Assembly: GCF_009755815.1 (NCBI RefSeq) | Contig: NZ_WRPK01000011.1 | Location: 1 to 64,000, forward strand | DNA: 64,000 nucleotides | Direction of reading: 5' to 3' | Origin: Flavisphingomonas formosensis | Lineage (GTDB): Bacteria > Pseudomonadota > Alphaproteobacteria > Sphingomonadales > Sphingomonadaceae | Shown: one piece after another, positions 1 to 7,596 of the stretch | Position numbering within the stretch: the stretch's first letter is position 1 | Layout of the letters: each line of letters starts with the position of its first letter | Notes under the pieces: model-generated | Database searches by the model: none | What the model was told of the DNA's origin: nothing | What the model saw: the letters and a program-made list of their open reading frames with translations, nothing else | Translations under genes and position numbers: made by a program

Positions 1-61
<61 letters not shown>

Positions 62-139
62 ACAGCACCCCATCCCAATACCCCAACAGCACACCCCGCA
101 GGCAACGGCCCGCGGGGCTTTTCGTGTGACAGGTCGCAG

Positions 140-667
140 TCAGCCGAAACTGTACCGCAAATACGCGCATCCCTTGTCCAGCTGCTTCGCCTCGATGAGC
201 TTCGGTGACAGGCGCGGGACAGCTTCCGGAAACAGCGGAGACCCGCCGCCCAATATCTCCGGCATCACGAATATCTCGATCTCGTCGATCGCTCCGCGTG
301 CAAGGAAGGCGGCTTGCAGCCTGCCGCCGCCGAGCATCCAGACATCGCCGTCGTCCAACGCCCTGAGCTCCGCGATCAGCGCCTCCACGTCGTCCCGCGT
401 TTCGAGTTCGCCGCTAGGGGCCTCGATCGGCCGGGACGTCACGACGATCACCCGCTTGCCGGCATAGGCCCATGGTGCCGGCTGGGCACTGATGAAATCA
501 TAGGTGTCGCGGCCCATCACCACGGTGCGGATCGTCTCCGCGAACAGGCGATAATCATGCTCGCCGAGATCCATGTCGTCATAGCGGAACAGCCAGTCGA
601 GGCTGCCGTCCCGATCGGCGATGAAGCCGTCCAGGCTCGCGGCGATATATCCCTTTATCCGTGCCAT
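140..667 (-). CDS. Dihydrofolate reductase / RibD C-terminal family protein
   Basis: A 175-residue protein with the RibD_C/DHFR-like fold. It starts MARIKGYIAASLDGFIAD (the substrate/NADPH-side first strand), has VVMGRDTYDFI around residues 49-59 and WMLGGGRLQAAFL around 110-122, the nucleotide-binding glycine turn of the family. Members are NADPH-dependent reductases of unknown substrate; the lone domain without a deaminase half argues against riboflavin synthesis. It stands alone between the tRNA and a convergently oriented neighbourhood. Family assignment is secure, substrate unknown. Confidence 0.88.
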   Translation of the reverse strand: MARIKGYIAASLDGFIADRDGSLDWLFRYDDMDLGEHDYRLFAETIRTVVMGRDTYDFISAQPAPWAYAGKRVIVVTSRPIEAPSGELETRDDVEALIAELRALDDGDVWMLGGGRLQAAFLARGAIDEIEIFVMPEILGGGSPLFPEAVPRLSPKLIEAKQLDKGCAYLRYSFG

Positions 668-774
668 GCCCTTCGTCTCTCCTCCCGCATCGCGCTGTAC
701 CGGTCATGCTGACGGAGAGTGCAAGACATCGCCTTCGCGACGAGCACGCGCAGCCCAAACGATTCTTCCTGGGA

Positions 775-1881
775 TCAGAAGCGCTTCAGCGTCTCGCCCA
801 TGATCGCGAGCGCATCGGCATAACCGTCAGCCTGCTGGCCGAAGCCGATCCGCATATGGCTCGGCACGCCGAAACAGTCGCCGGGAGCCACCAGCACGCC
901 GGCCCGGGCGAGCGCCTTGCAAAAGGGGCGGGCATCGCGACCATCGCGGAACCAGGGGAAGCCGACCGTGCCGCCCTGCGGGCGCACCCAGCCGACCCTG
1001 TCGCCGCATTCCGCCATGAGATCGTCGAGCAGCGTCAGATTGGCGGTGGCGACGGCGGCCAGCCGGGCCAGCACGGCCGCGTGATGGCGCAGCGCATGGG
1101 CGGCGATCGCTTCGGTCAGTGGCGAGCTGCTGATCGTGAAATAGCTGCGCGCGTCGATCATGCGCTTGCGCCGTTCGGCATCGGCATCGACGATCCAGCC
1201 AAGCCGGAGGCCGGGCAGCGAAAAGGCCTTGGACATGTCGCTGATCACGACCGTGTTGGGCGTGCCGGCGGCGGACGGGTTGGCGGCGCCGAAATAGAGC
1301 GGGTGATAGACCTCGTCGACGATCAGCGGCGCGCCGTGCGCGGCCAGCCCCTGGGCGAGAGCGCGGACCTCATTCGCCGGCATGACGGACCCCGTCGGAT
1401 TGTGCGGCGTATTGATCAGGGCGAGGGCAGTGTCGCGATCGGCCGCGGCGAGGACCGATCCGGCCCGCTGGGCGAAACCCTCCTCCCGCGACAGGGCATA
1501 GCTCCGGATGCCGAGGCCCCAGGCGCGGGCGACCGCCGCGAAGGCGGGAAAGGCGGGATCGGGCAACAGCATCGTCGCGCCGGGTCGGGCCGCGAGGCAG
1601 GCGAGGATGGCGAAGCCTTCCGAGGCGCCGGTGGTGACCACTATCCAGTCCGGATCGACCCCATAGAAGGCTCCGATCGCCTCGCGCAGCGTGCGGGAGC
1701 CGTCGGGCGGGGCGTAGCCGAGCGGGATCGAGGCAAGCTCCAGCGGCACATCGCCCAGCGCCGCGAGTGTGTCGATCGTCCAGCGCGGTCCGGTGCTGGA
1801 AGCAAGATTGTAGGCGATCGGCGGCGTCGCGAATTCATGCGCGGCCATCCAGTGATCGAGCAGGAAGGGCGGCAGTTCCAT
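775..1881 (-). CDS. PLP-dependent aminotransferase class I/II
   Basis: A 368-residue fold-type I aminotransferase. NTPHNPTG (residues 157-164) is the substrate/PLP asparagine region, IVDEVYHPLYF carries the PLP-ring aspartate near 189, and SDMSKAFSLPGLRLGW holds the Schiff-base lysine K218. Slightly short for the family (usually 380-400), but all catalytic blocks are present. The enzyme should move amino groups between an amino acid and a 2-oxo acid in the cytoplasm; the substrate cannot be told. A palindromic repeat separates it from the SnoaL-like gene on the same strand. Confidence 0.9.
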   Translation of the reverse strand: MELPPFLLDHWMAAHEFATPPIAYNLASSTGPRWTIDTLAALGDVPLELASIPLGYAPPDGSRTLREAIGAFYGVDPDWIVVTTGASEGFAILACLAARPGATMLLPDPAFPAFAAVARAWGLGIRSYALSREEGFAQRAGSVLAAADRDTALALINTPHNPTGSVMPANEVRALAQGLAAHGAPLIVDEVYHPLYFGAANPSAAGTPNTVVISDMSKAFSLPGLRLGWIVDADAERRKRMIDARSYFTISSSPLTEAIAAHALRHHAAVLARLAAVATANLTLLDDLMAECGDRVGWVRPQGGTVGFPWFRDGRDARPFCKALARAGVLVAPGDCFGVPSHMRIGFGQQADGYADALAIMGETLKRF

Positions 1882-1949
1882 CGGGGCACCTCGTCGGCTT
1901 GTGGGCGCCTGTCATAGGATCGTTCCGGTTCGGATTGAACCGCGCGTGT

Positions 1950-2064
1950 CTCCGTTGGTCTCGAGCGAAGTCGAGGGACTCCTTCGAGCGTAGCCGAGAA
2001 GCCAACGGCGGCAGCCTCGACTACGCTCGGCTTGGTCCCTCGACTTCGCTCGGGACGAACGGAG
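1950..2064. repeat. Family C palindromic intergenic repeat, complete
   Basis: About 115 bp flanked by inverted arms. The left begins CTCCGTTGGTCTCGAGCGAA and the right ends with TCGCTCGGGACGAACGGAG. An inner inverted pair (CTTCGAGCGTAGCCGAGAAG and its relative CTCGACTACGCTCGGCTT) lies between them. A half copy occurs at 17915. The layout is that of REP/BIME-like elements in GC-rich proteobacteria. Confidence 0.8.
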
Positions 2065-2094
2065 AGGGGCTGACTCGGGAAAGGCCTTCGAGCT

Positions 2095-2625
2095 TCAGCC
2101 GTCCACCTTCGTCCCATGCGTCGCCAGATAATGGCCGACGAATTTCGGCGGGCGCGGCGGGAATTCGATCACCTCGATCACGCGATAATATTCGGAATAG
2201 GCGATCTTCCAGCCATCGGCGCGCCGCTCGTAGCGGTCGGTGTAGATGGCGGTGCCGTAGATCAGCTCGTTGGTGTGATATTTGTAGACGACATCCTGGA
2301 GATACCAGCGGCCGGTGGCGTTGGTCTCGTCGATGATGTCGATCTCGGGATGATGGCCCTGATGGGTGGCGGCCATGTTGGTACTGAAGCTCTGGCTGAT
2401 CATCTCGACGAACTCGTCGCGATTGGACGCGAAGAATTCGTAGGAGCTGCCGACATAATGGGCCGAGAAATCGGGAGTCAGCACCTCGCGAAACTCGTCG
2501 AACTGGGCGGTGTCCATCGATCGGAAATAGGCGTAGCGCAGCCGCTTGATCGCCTCGATATCCTTGAGGATGCGGACGTCGCGCACGAGCTGCGCGAAGG
2601 CCTCGGGATCGATCTCGCTCATCAT
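2095..2625 (-). CDS. SnoaL-like / NTF2-superfamily protein
   Basis: A 176-residue protein with the alpha+beta cone fold signature. An N-terminal helix contains LVRDVRILKDIEAIKRLRYAYFRSMD, followed by FREVLTPDFSAHYVG and a C-terminal WKIAYSEYYRVIEVIEFPPRP strand pair. Sphingomonad catabolic clusters carry many such proteins, either small dehydratase/isomerase-type enzymes or ligand-binding proteins. No catalytic Asp/His pair can be fixed by eye. It opens the divergent gap before the 3031 operon. Confidence 0.82.
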   Translation of the reverse strand: MMSEIDPEAFAQLVRDVRILKDIEAIKRLRYAYFRSMDTAQFDEFREVLTPDFSAHYVGSSYEFFASNRDEFVEMISQSFSTNMAATHQGHHPEIDIIDETNATGRWYLQDVVYKYHTNELIYGTAIYTDRYERRADGWKIAYSEYYRVIEVIEFPPRPPKFVGHYLATHGTKVDG

Positions 2626-3273
<648 letters not shown>

Positions 3274-3277
3274 TGCC

Positions 3278-4597
3278 ATGACCATCGAACAGACCCCCTT
3301 CGACGAACGCGATGCGGTCCCGCTGCACCGGCGGCGCAAGGGATCGACCGAGCTTGCGATGGCGACCTTCGCGACGCCGCTCTACCGGATCGTCGACGGC
3401 GTCTATCTCTCCCATGGCACGACCAACGCCCATCTGGTGACGACGGCGGACGGCGACGTGGTGATCAGCACCGGCCTTGCCGTCGAGGGGCCGATCCACC
3501 GCGCCAAGTTCGACGAGGCGAGCCGCGCGCCGGTGAAGCATATCATCCTCACCCAGGCGCATCTCGACATCGTCGGCGGCACCAACGCGTTCAAGGGACC
3601 AGAGAGCGAGGTGATCGCGCACCGGGCGAGCCCGGCCTGCCAGGCGGATGACGTGCGCATCCAGGCTTTTCGCAACCGCCGCAATCCGCGCTTCTTCCCG
3701 AACGAGGTGCAGTCGCTGAATGCGGCCGATGCCGAGGCGATGGCGGCAGGCATGCAGTCGGTCTACACCACCGTCGCGCCCGACGTGGCGGTGGACGGCG
3801 TCCATCGCTTCGCCCAGGGCGGTGTCGATTTCGAGGTGATCGCGCTGCCGGGCGGCGAGACTCTGGATTCGCTCGCGGTGTGGCTGCCGCAGCGGCGCAT
3901 CCTCTTCACCGGCAATGCGATGGGCCCGCTCTTCCCGCACATGCCCAACCTGCACACCATCCGCGGCGACCGGCCGCGCCCCGTGCTGCCCTATCTCGCC
4001 ACCTATCAGCGCATCCTCGATATCGAGCCGGACATATTGGTCACCGGCCATTTCAACCCGATCCGCGGCCGCGACTTCATCCGCGAGGAGATCACCCGGC
4101 TGCGCGACGCCGTGCAATATGTGCATGACGAGACGGTGCGCGGCATGAACGAGGGCAAGAGCCTCGATCAGCTCAAGCGCGAGATCCGCCTGCCGCCGGA
4201 GCTGGAGGTCGGGCAGGATTATGGCACGGTGATCTGGGACGTGGAGGCGATCTGGTACGGCTATGCCGGCTGGTTCCACTATCGCTCGACCACCGAGCTC
4301 TACGACGTGCCGGCTCATGCCATGCATGCCGAGATCGCGGCGCTGGCGGGGCCGGAGGCGCTCGGCCGTCGCGCCCGTGCGCTCGCGGCGGAAGGCAAGC
4401 CGCTGGAGGCGATCCATCTCGCCGAGATCGCGCTGGCCGGCGATCCCGCCGAGGGCGAGGCGCTGGCCGCACATCTGGCTGCGCACGAGGCGCTGCTTGC
4501 CGCCGCCCCACCGCGCAACCGCTGGTACCAATATTGGCTGAAGGGCGAGATCGAGGCGACGCGCGGCAAGCTCGCCGCGGTGGGCGCCCCGGCGTGA
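3278..4597 (+). CDS. Metallo-beta-lactamase-fold protein, alkylsulfatase-like
   Basis: A 439-residue protein with an N-terminal MBL fold and a C-terminal region like the alkylsulfatase dimerisation and SCP2-like part (WYGYAGWFHYRSTTELYD, about 327-344). The metal motif that should read HxHxDH is TQAHLDIVGG at 92-101. The first and last ligand positions are Q93 and I98, and only H95 and D97 remain. A distal GHF block (TGHFNPIRG) is kept. Linear sulfate-ester hydrolases are the nearest family I recognise. The altered site suggests either mononuclear metal use or a different role. It is co-transcribed with a sulfotransferase downstream. Confidence 0.8.
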   Translation: MTIEQTPFDERDAVPLHRRRKGSTELAMATFATPLYRIVDGVYLSHGTTNAHLVTTADGDVVISTGLAVEGPIHRAKFDEASRAPVKHIILTQAHLDIVGGTNAFKGPESEVIAHRASPACQADDVRIQAFRNRRNPRFFPNEVQSLNAADAEAMAAGMQSVYTTVAPDVAVDGVHRFAQGGVDFEVIALPGGETLDSLAVWLPQRRILFTGNAMGPLFPHMPNLHTIRGDRPRPVLPYLATYQRILDIEPDILVTGHFNPIRGRDFIREEITRLRDAVQYVHDETVRGMNEGKSLDQLKREIRLPPELEVGQDYGTVIWDVEAIWYGYAGWFHYRSTTELYDVPAHAMHAEIAALAGPEALGRRARALAAEGKPLEAIHLAEIALAGDPAEGEALAAHLAAHEALLAAAPPRNRWYQYWLKGEIEATRGKLAAVGAPA

Positions 4598-4611
4598 GGT
4601 GGAAAGATTAC

Positions 4612-4752
4612 ATCCTCCCCCAAAGGGGGAGGGGGACCACCCGCAGGGTGGTGGAGGGGTTCAGCTCTCTACAGCGCAGATGTCGGAAATGACGCGCGCG
4701 GGAACCCCTCCACCGCGCTGCGCGCGGTCCCCCTCCCCGTTCCGGGGAGGAT
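4612..4752. repeat. Family A palindromic repeat, complete (copy A1)
   Basis: An inverted pair of about 50-bp arms. The left arm runs CATCCTCCCCCAAAGGGGGA then a GGTGGTGGAGGGGTT end. The right arm is AACCCCTCCACC... ending CGTTCCGGGGAGGATG. Each arm is itself a hairpin. Further copies or half copies occur at 35963, 37053, 40141 and 7561. It lies inside the operon, between the MBL and sulfotransferase genes. Confidence 0.9.
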
Positions 4753-4779
4753 GAAAGAAGGCGAAGGAAAGAAGAGACG

Positions 4780-6039
4780 ATGGCGGCACAGGCCAAGACG
4801 ATCATCGACGACATGCGCGAGCCGCGGCTCAGCGAGCTGCAGGCAGGTGCGCTCGCCGCCGCTGCGGCGCACCCCGTCACCATCACCGCGGAGAGCGTGC
4901 TGGAGGCGGCGCGCGCCGAAACGGGGCTTTCCGATTTCGGCGATCCGGGTTTCCGCGTCCGCCTCGAAACCTGGGTCGCCTCGATCGATGCCGAGACCGA
5001 CCTCACCGCGCTCGCGCGCGCCGGCACCTATGCCGACATGGTCCGCTTCGCCGCGAACCGGCTGCGGGTCGAGGATGCGATCGCGCGGCATCCCGAGATA
5101 CTCGACATCGTGATCGATCGTCCGCTGATTGTTGCCGGCTTGCCACGCTCGGGCACCACCTATCTCCAGAATTTCCTCGGCGCCGACGATCGGCTGCGCT
5201 CGCTGCCTTATTGGGAGGCGCTGCGGCCGGTGCCGGCCGGGCCGGACGAGACCGGTGATCCCGCGACCGATCCGCGCTACGCCAAGGCCGCCGAAGCCTG
5301 GGCGCAGATGGATGCGATGCTGCCCTACGTCAAGGCGGTGCACCCGTTCGATCCCGACCATATCTCCGAGGATATCGAGCTGCAGTGCATCGATTTCGGC
5401 AGCTATTACCTCGAATGGGGCGTGCCGAACCATGTCTGGACCGACTATTATTGGAACACCGACCAGACGCCCGTCTATCGCTACATGAAGCGCGTGCTGC
5501 AGGTGCTGACCTGGTTCAAGGGACCCAATCGCTGGCTGCTCAAATGCCCGCAGCATATGGAGCAGCTGCCTGCGCTGAAGACGGTGTTCCCGGACGCGAC
5601 CTTCGTGATCAATCACCGCGATCCGATCGGATCGATCGCGTCGGCGGTCACCTCGCTCGCTTACTCCTCGCGCGTGCGGGTGGACCGGGTCGATCCCGGG
5701 GCGCTCGCCGCCTATTGGATCCCCCGCTATGAGAAGCTGCTGCGCGCCTGCGTGCGCGATCGGGACGCGATTCCCGAAAGCCAGTCGGAGGACGTCTATT
5801 TCCACGAGCTGCTCGCCGATCCGATGGGCATCGTCGCGCGCATCTATGCCAAGGCCGGGCTGCCGATCGACGACCGGCTGCGCGGCCGCTGGCAGGCTTT
5901 CCTGCAGGACAATCAGCGTGGCAAGCATGGCGCGCTGGACAATGATCTGCGCCGTGACTTCGGCCTCGATCCGGCCGAGGTGCGCAGGCGCTTCCAATTC
6001 TACTTCGATCGCTTTCCCGTGCAGGTGGAGGTCAAATGA
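4780..6039 (+). CDS. Sulfotransferase family protein (PAPS-dependent type)
   Basis: A 419-residue protein with the 5'-phosphosulfate loop LIVAGLPRSGTTYLQ (PRSGTT at 122-127) and a downstream PAPS 3'-phosphate element, FVINHRDPIGSIASAV, near 270-285. An N-terminal helical region of about 110 residues precedes the P-loop, as in the many sphingomonad and mycobacterial members. The usual reaction is sulfonate transfer from PAPS to a hydroxyl of a lipid, steroid or glycan. The stop codon overlaps the next ATG (ATGA at 6036), so it is translationally coupled to the VOC gene. Confidence 0.88.
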   Translation: MAAQAKTIIDDMREPRLSELQAGALAAAAAHPVTITAESVLEAARAETGLSDFGDPGFRVRLETWVASIDAETDLTALARAGTYADMVRFAANRLRVEDAIARHPEILDIVIDRPLIVAGLPRSGTTYLQNFLGADDRLRSLPYWEALRPVPAGPDETGDPATDPRYAKAAEAWAQMDAMLPYVKAVHPFDPDHISEDIELQCIDFGSYYLEWGVPNHVWTDYYWNTDQTPVYRYMKRVLQVLTWFKGPNRWLLKCPQHMEQLPALKTVFPDATFVINHRDPIGSIASAVTSLAYSSRVRVDRVDPGALAAYWIPRYEKLLRACVRDRDAIPESQSEDVYFHELLADPMGIVARIYAKAGLPIDDRLRGRWQAFLQDNQRGKHGALDNDLRRDFGLDPAEVRRRFQFYFDRFPVQVEVK

Positions 6040-6569
6040 GCGCGCCGACCAAGATCGCCGAGCTCGGCGCCGTGATGCAGCTGGCCTTCGTGCCGGAGGA
6101 TTTCGATGCGACCTTGCGTTTCTGGGTGGAGACGATGGGGGCGGGCCCCTTCTACATTCTCAGCGGCCAGAAACCGGACTGGACGCGCTACCGCGGCGAA
6201 CTGACCGATCCCGACCTCACCGTGGCGCTCGGCCATTGGGGCGACATGCAGATCGAGGTGATCCGGCAGGAGAATGACGCGCCCTCCATCTACAAGGAAT
6301 GGCGCGATCGGGGCGGCGAAGGGCTGCATCATACCTGCATCGTCGTCGACGATATCGAGCAGGCCAAGCGCGTCTGTATCCAGGCGGGGGCCGAGATGAT
6401 CCTTGGCGGCGCGGGTTCGGGCGCCGAATGGTTCTATGTCGATACCGGCGGCGGGCCGGGCACGATCCTGGAGGTGATCCGTCATTCACAACAAAGCGGC
6501 GCGCTGATGAAGATGATCCGCGACGCCGCGGTTGATTGGGACGGCAGCGATCCGATACGGCGGATCTGA
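6036..6569 (+). CDS. VOC (glyoxalase-fold) family protein
   Basis: A 177-residue protein with two beta-alpha-beta-beta-beta modules. The first, MQLAFVPEDFDATLRFWVETMGAGPFYIL, opens a metal-binding half; the second contains GLHHTCIVVDDIEQAKRVC and a closing GPGTILEVIRH with the expected glutamate. Possible metal ligands are H94 or H95 and the E of LEVI. It is too short to be a two-domain extradiol dioxygenase. Its start overlaps the sulfotransferase stop by four bases. Epimerase, isomerase or binding roles are all possible. Confidence 0.82.
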   Translation: MSAPTKIAELGAVMQLAFVPEDFDATLRFWVETMGAGPFYILSGQKPDWTRYRGELTDPDLTVALGHWGDMQIEVIRQENDAPSIYKEWRDRGGEGLHHTCIVVDDIEQAKRVCIQAGAEMILGGAGSGAEWFYVDTGGGPGTILEVIRHSQQSGALMKMIRDAAVDWDGSDPIRRI

Positions 6570-6597
6570 AGAATCACGACACTCAGAGGATGCCGTC

Positions 6598-7548
6598 ATG
6601 ACCGATCTCAGCCTAGTCGATCCCGAGCTCCGTCCGGTGTTGGAGACCTTCCCGGTCTTTGCGCTCTCGAAGGAAGGGCTGCCGGCGCTGCGCGAAGGCA
6701 TGAAGCAGATGCAGGCCATGCTGCCGGTGCCCGAGGGCGCGCTGCAGCCCGAGGAGAGGTTCGTGCCCGGCCCCGCCGGCGCGCCGGACGTGCGGGTGCT
6801 GATCTATCGGCCGAAGGATGCCGCGGGCGCGCTGCCCGCGATCTTCCACATCCATGGCGGCGGCTATGTGATGGGCACGCCCGAGATGATGGCGGCCGAG
6901 CATCGCGAGCTGGCGCCGGCGCTCGGCTGCGTGATCGTGACGGTCGACTATCGCCTGGCTCCCGACGTGCAGCACCCTGCCCCGATCGAGGATTGCTACG
7001 CCGCGCTCAAATGGACCTATGACAATGCCGCGAGCCTCGGCATCGATCCCAAGCGGATCGGGGTCAGCGGCGAGAGCGCGGGCGGCGGTCTGGCCGCGGC
7101 GCTGGCGCTGCTGGCGCGCGATCGCGGCGAGGTGCCGCTCGCCTTCCAGCATCTTATCTACCCGATGATCGACGATCGTACCTGCACCACCGCCGACCCG
7201 CATCCCCATGCCGGCGAGCATATCTGGACGGCGGAAAGCAACGTCTTCGGCTGGACCTCGCTGCTCGGCAAGGCGCCCGGCGGGCCGGACGTCGATCCCT
7301 ATGCCGCCGCTGCGCGCGCGACCGACCTGGCCGGCCTGCCGCCCACCTATCTGGCGGTGGGGGCGCTCGATCTCTTCCTCGACGAGGACTTGGATTATGC
7401 GCTGCGCCTGACCCGCGCGGGCGTTCCCGTCGAGCTGCACGTCTATCCGGGCGCCTATCACGGCTTCCAGGCGGCGCCCGAGGCGCGGGTGACCCTGACC
7501 GCGAAGCGCGACAGCTGGGATGCGCTGGCGCGCTTCCTGAAGGGATGA
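6598..7548 (+). CDS. Alpha/beta hydrolase, hormone-sensitive-lipase (family IV) esterase
   Basis: A 316-residue hydrolase. The oxyanion motif HGGGYVMG lies at 86-93 and the nucleophile elbow GESAGGG has Ser160. The aspartate in GALDLFLDEDLDYA and the histidine in YPGAYHGF complete the triad. The ATG at 6598 is chosen because it follows a GAGGA site and gives the family's MTDLSLVDPELRP-type N terminus; the frame is open further upstream. It ends the operon begun at 3031 and should hydrolyse short-chain esters in the cytoplasm. Confidence 0.92.
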   Translation: MTDLSLVDPELRPVLETFPVFALSKEGLPALREGMKQMQAMLPVPEGALQPEERFVPGPAGAPDVRVLIYRPKDAAGALPAIFHIHGGGYVMGTPEMMAAEHRELAPALGCVIVTVDYRLAPDVQHPAPIEDCYAALKWTYDNAASLGIDPKRIGVSGESAGGGLAAALALLARDRGEVPLAFQHLIYPMIDDRTCTTADPHPHAGEHIWTAESNVFGWTSLLGKAPGGPDVDPYAAAARATDLAGLPPTYLAVGALDLFLDEDLDYALRLTRAGVPVELHVYPGAYHGFQAAPEARVTLTAKRDSWDALARFLKG

Positions 7549-7560
7549 GCGGAACGCCCT

Positions 7561-7578
7561 CTCCCCGCGCGCGGGGAG
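7561..7578. terminator. GC hairpin between convergent genes (solo family A arm)
   Basis: CTCCCCGCGCGCGGGGAG is a perfect 18-bp palindrome lying between the stop of the esterase gene (plus) and the stop of the M14 gene (minus). There is no T-run, so termination would not be a textbook intrinsic one. The sequence resembles one arm of the family A repeats (CTCCCCG...GGGGAGGGGG). Confidence 0.5.
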
Positions 7579-7596
7579 GGGGCACCGGCGGTCCTG

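Noticed and set aside
661-1917. Open frame of 418 codons on the plus strand
   Set aside because: It is antisense to the aminotransferase, arginine/glycine/alanine-rich, and has no recognisable domain. Long antisense frames are normal at this GC content.
6036-6569. VOC protein as the missing extradiol dioxygenase
   Set aside because: At 177 residues it has a single pair of VOC modules; two-domain ring-cleavage dioxygenases are about 290-300 residues with a different His-His-Glu spacing.
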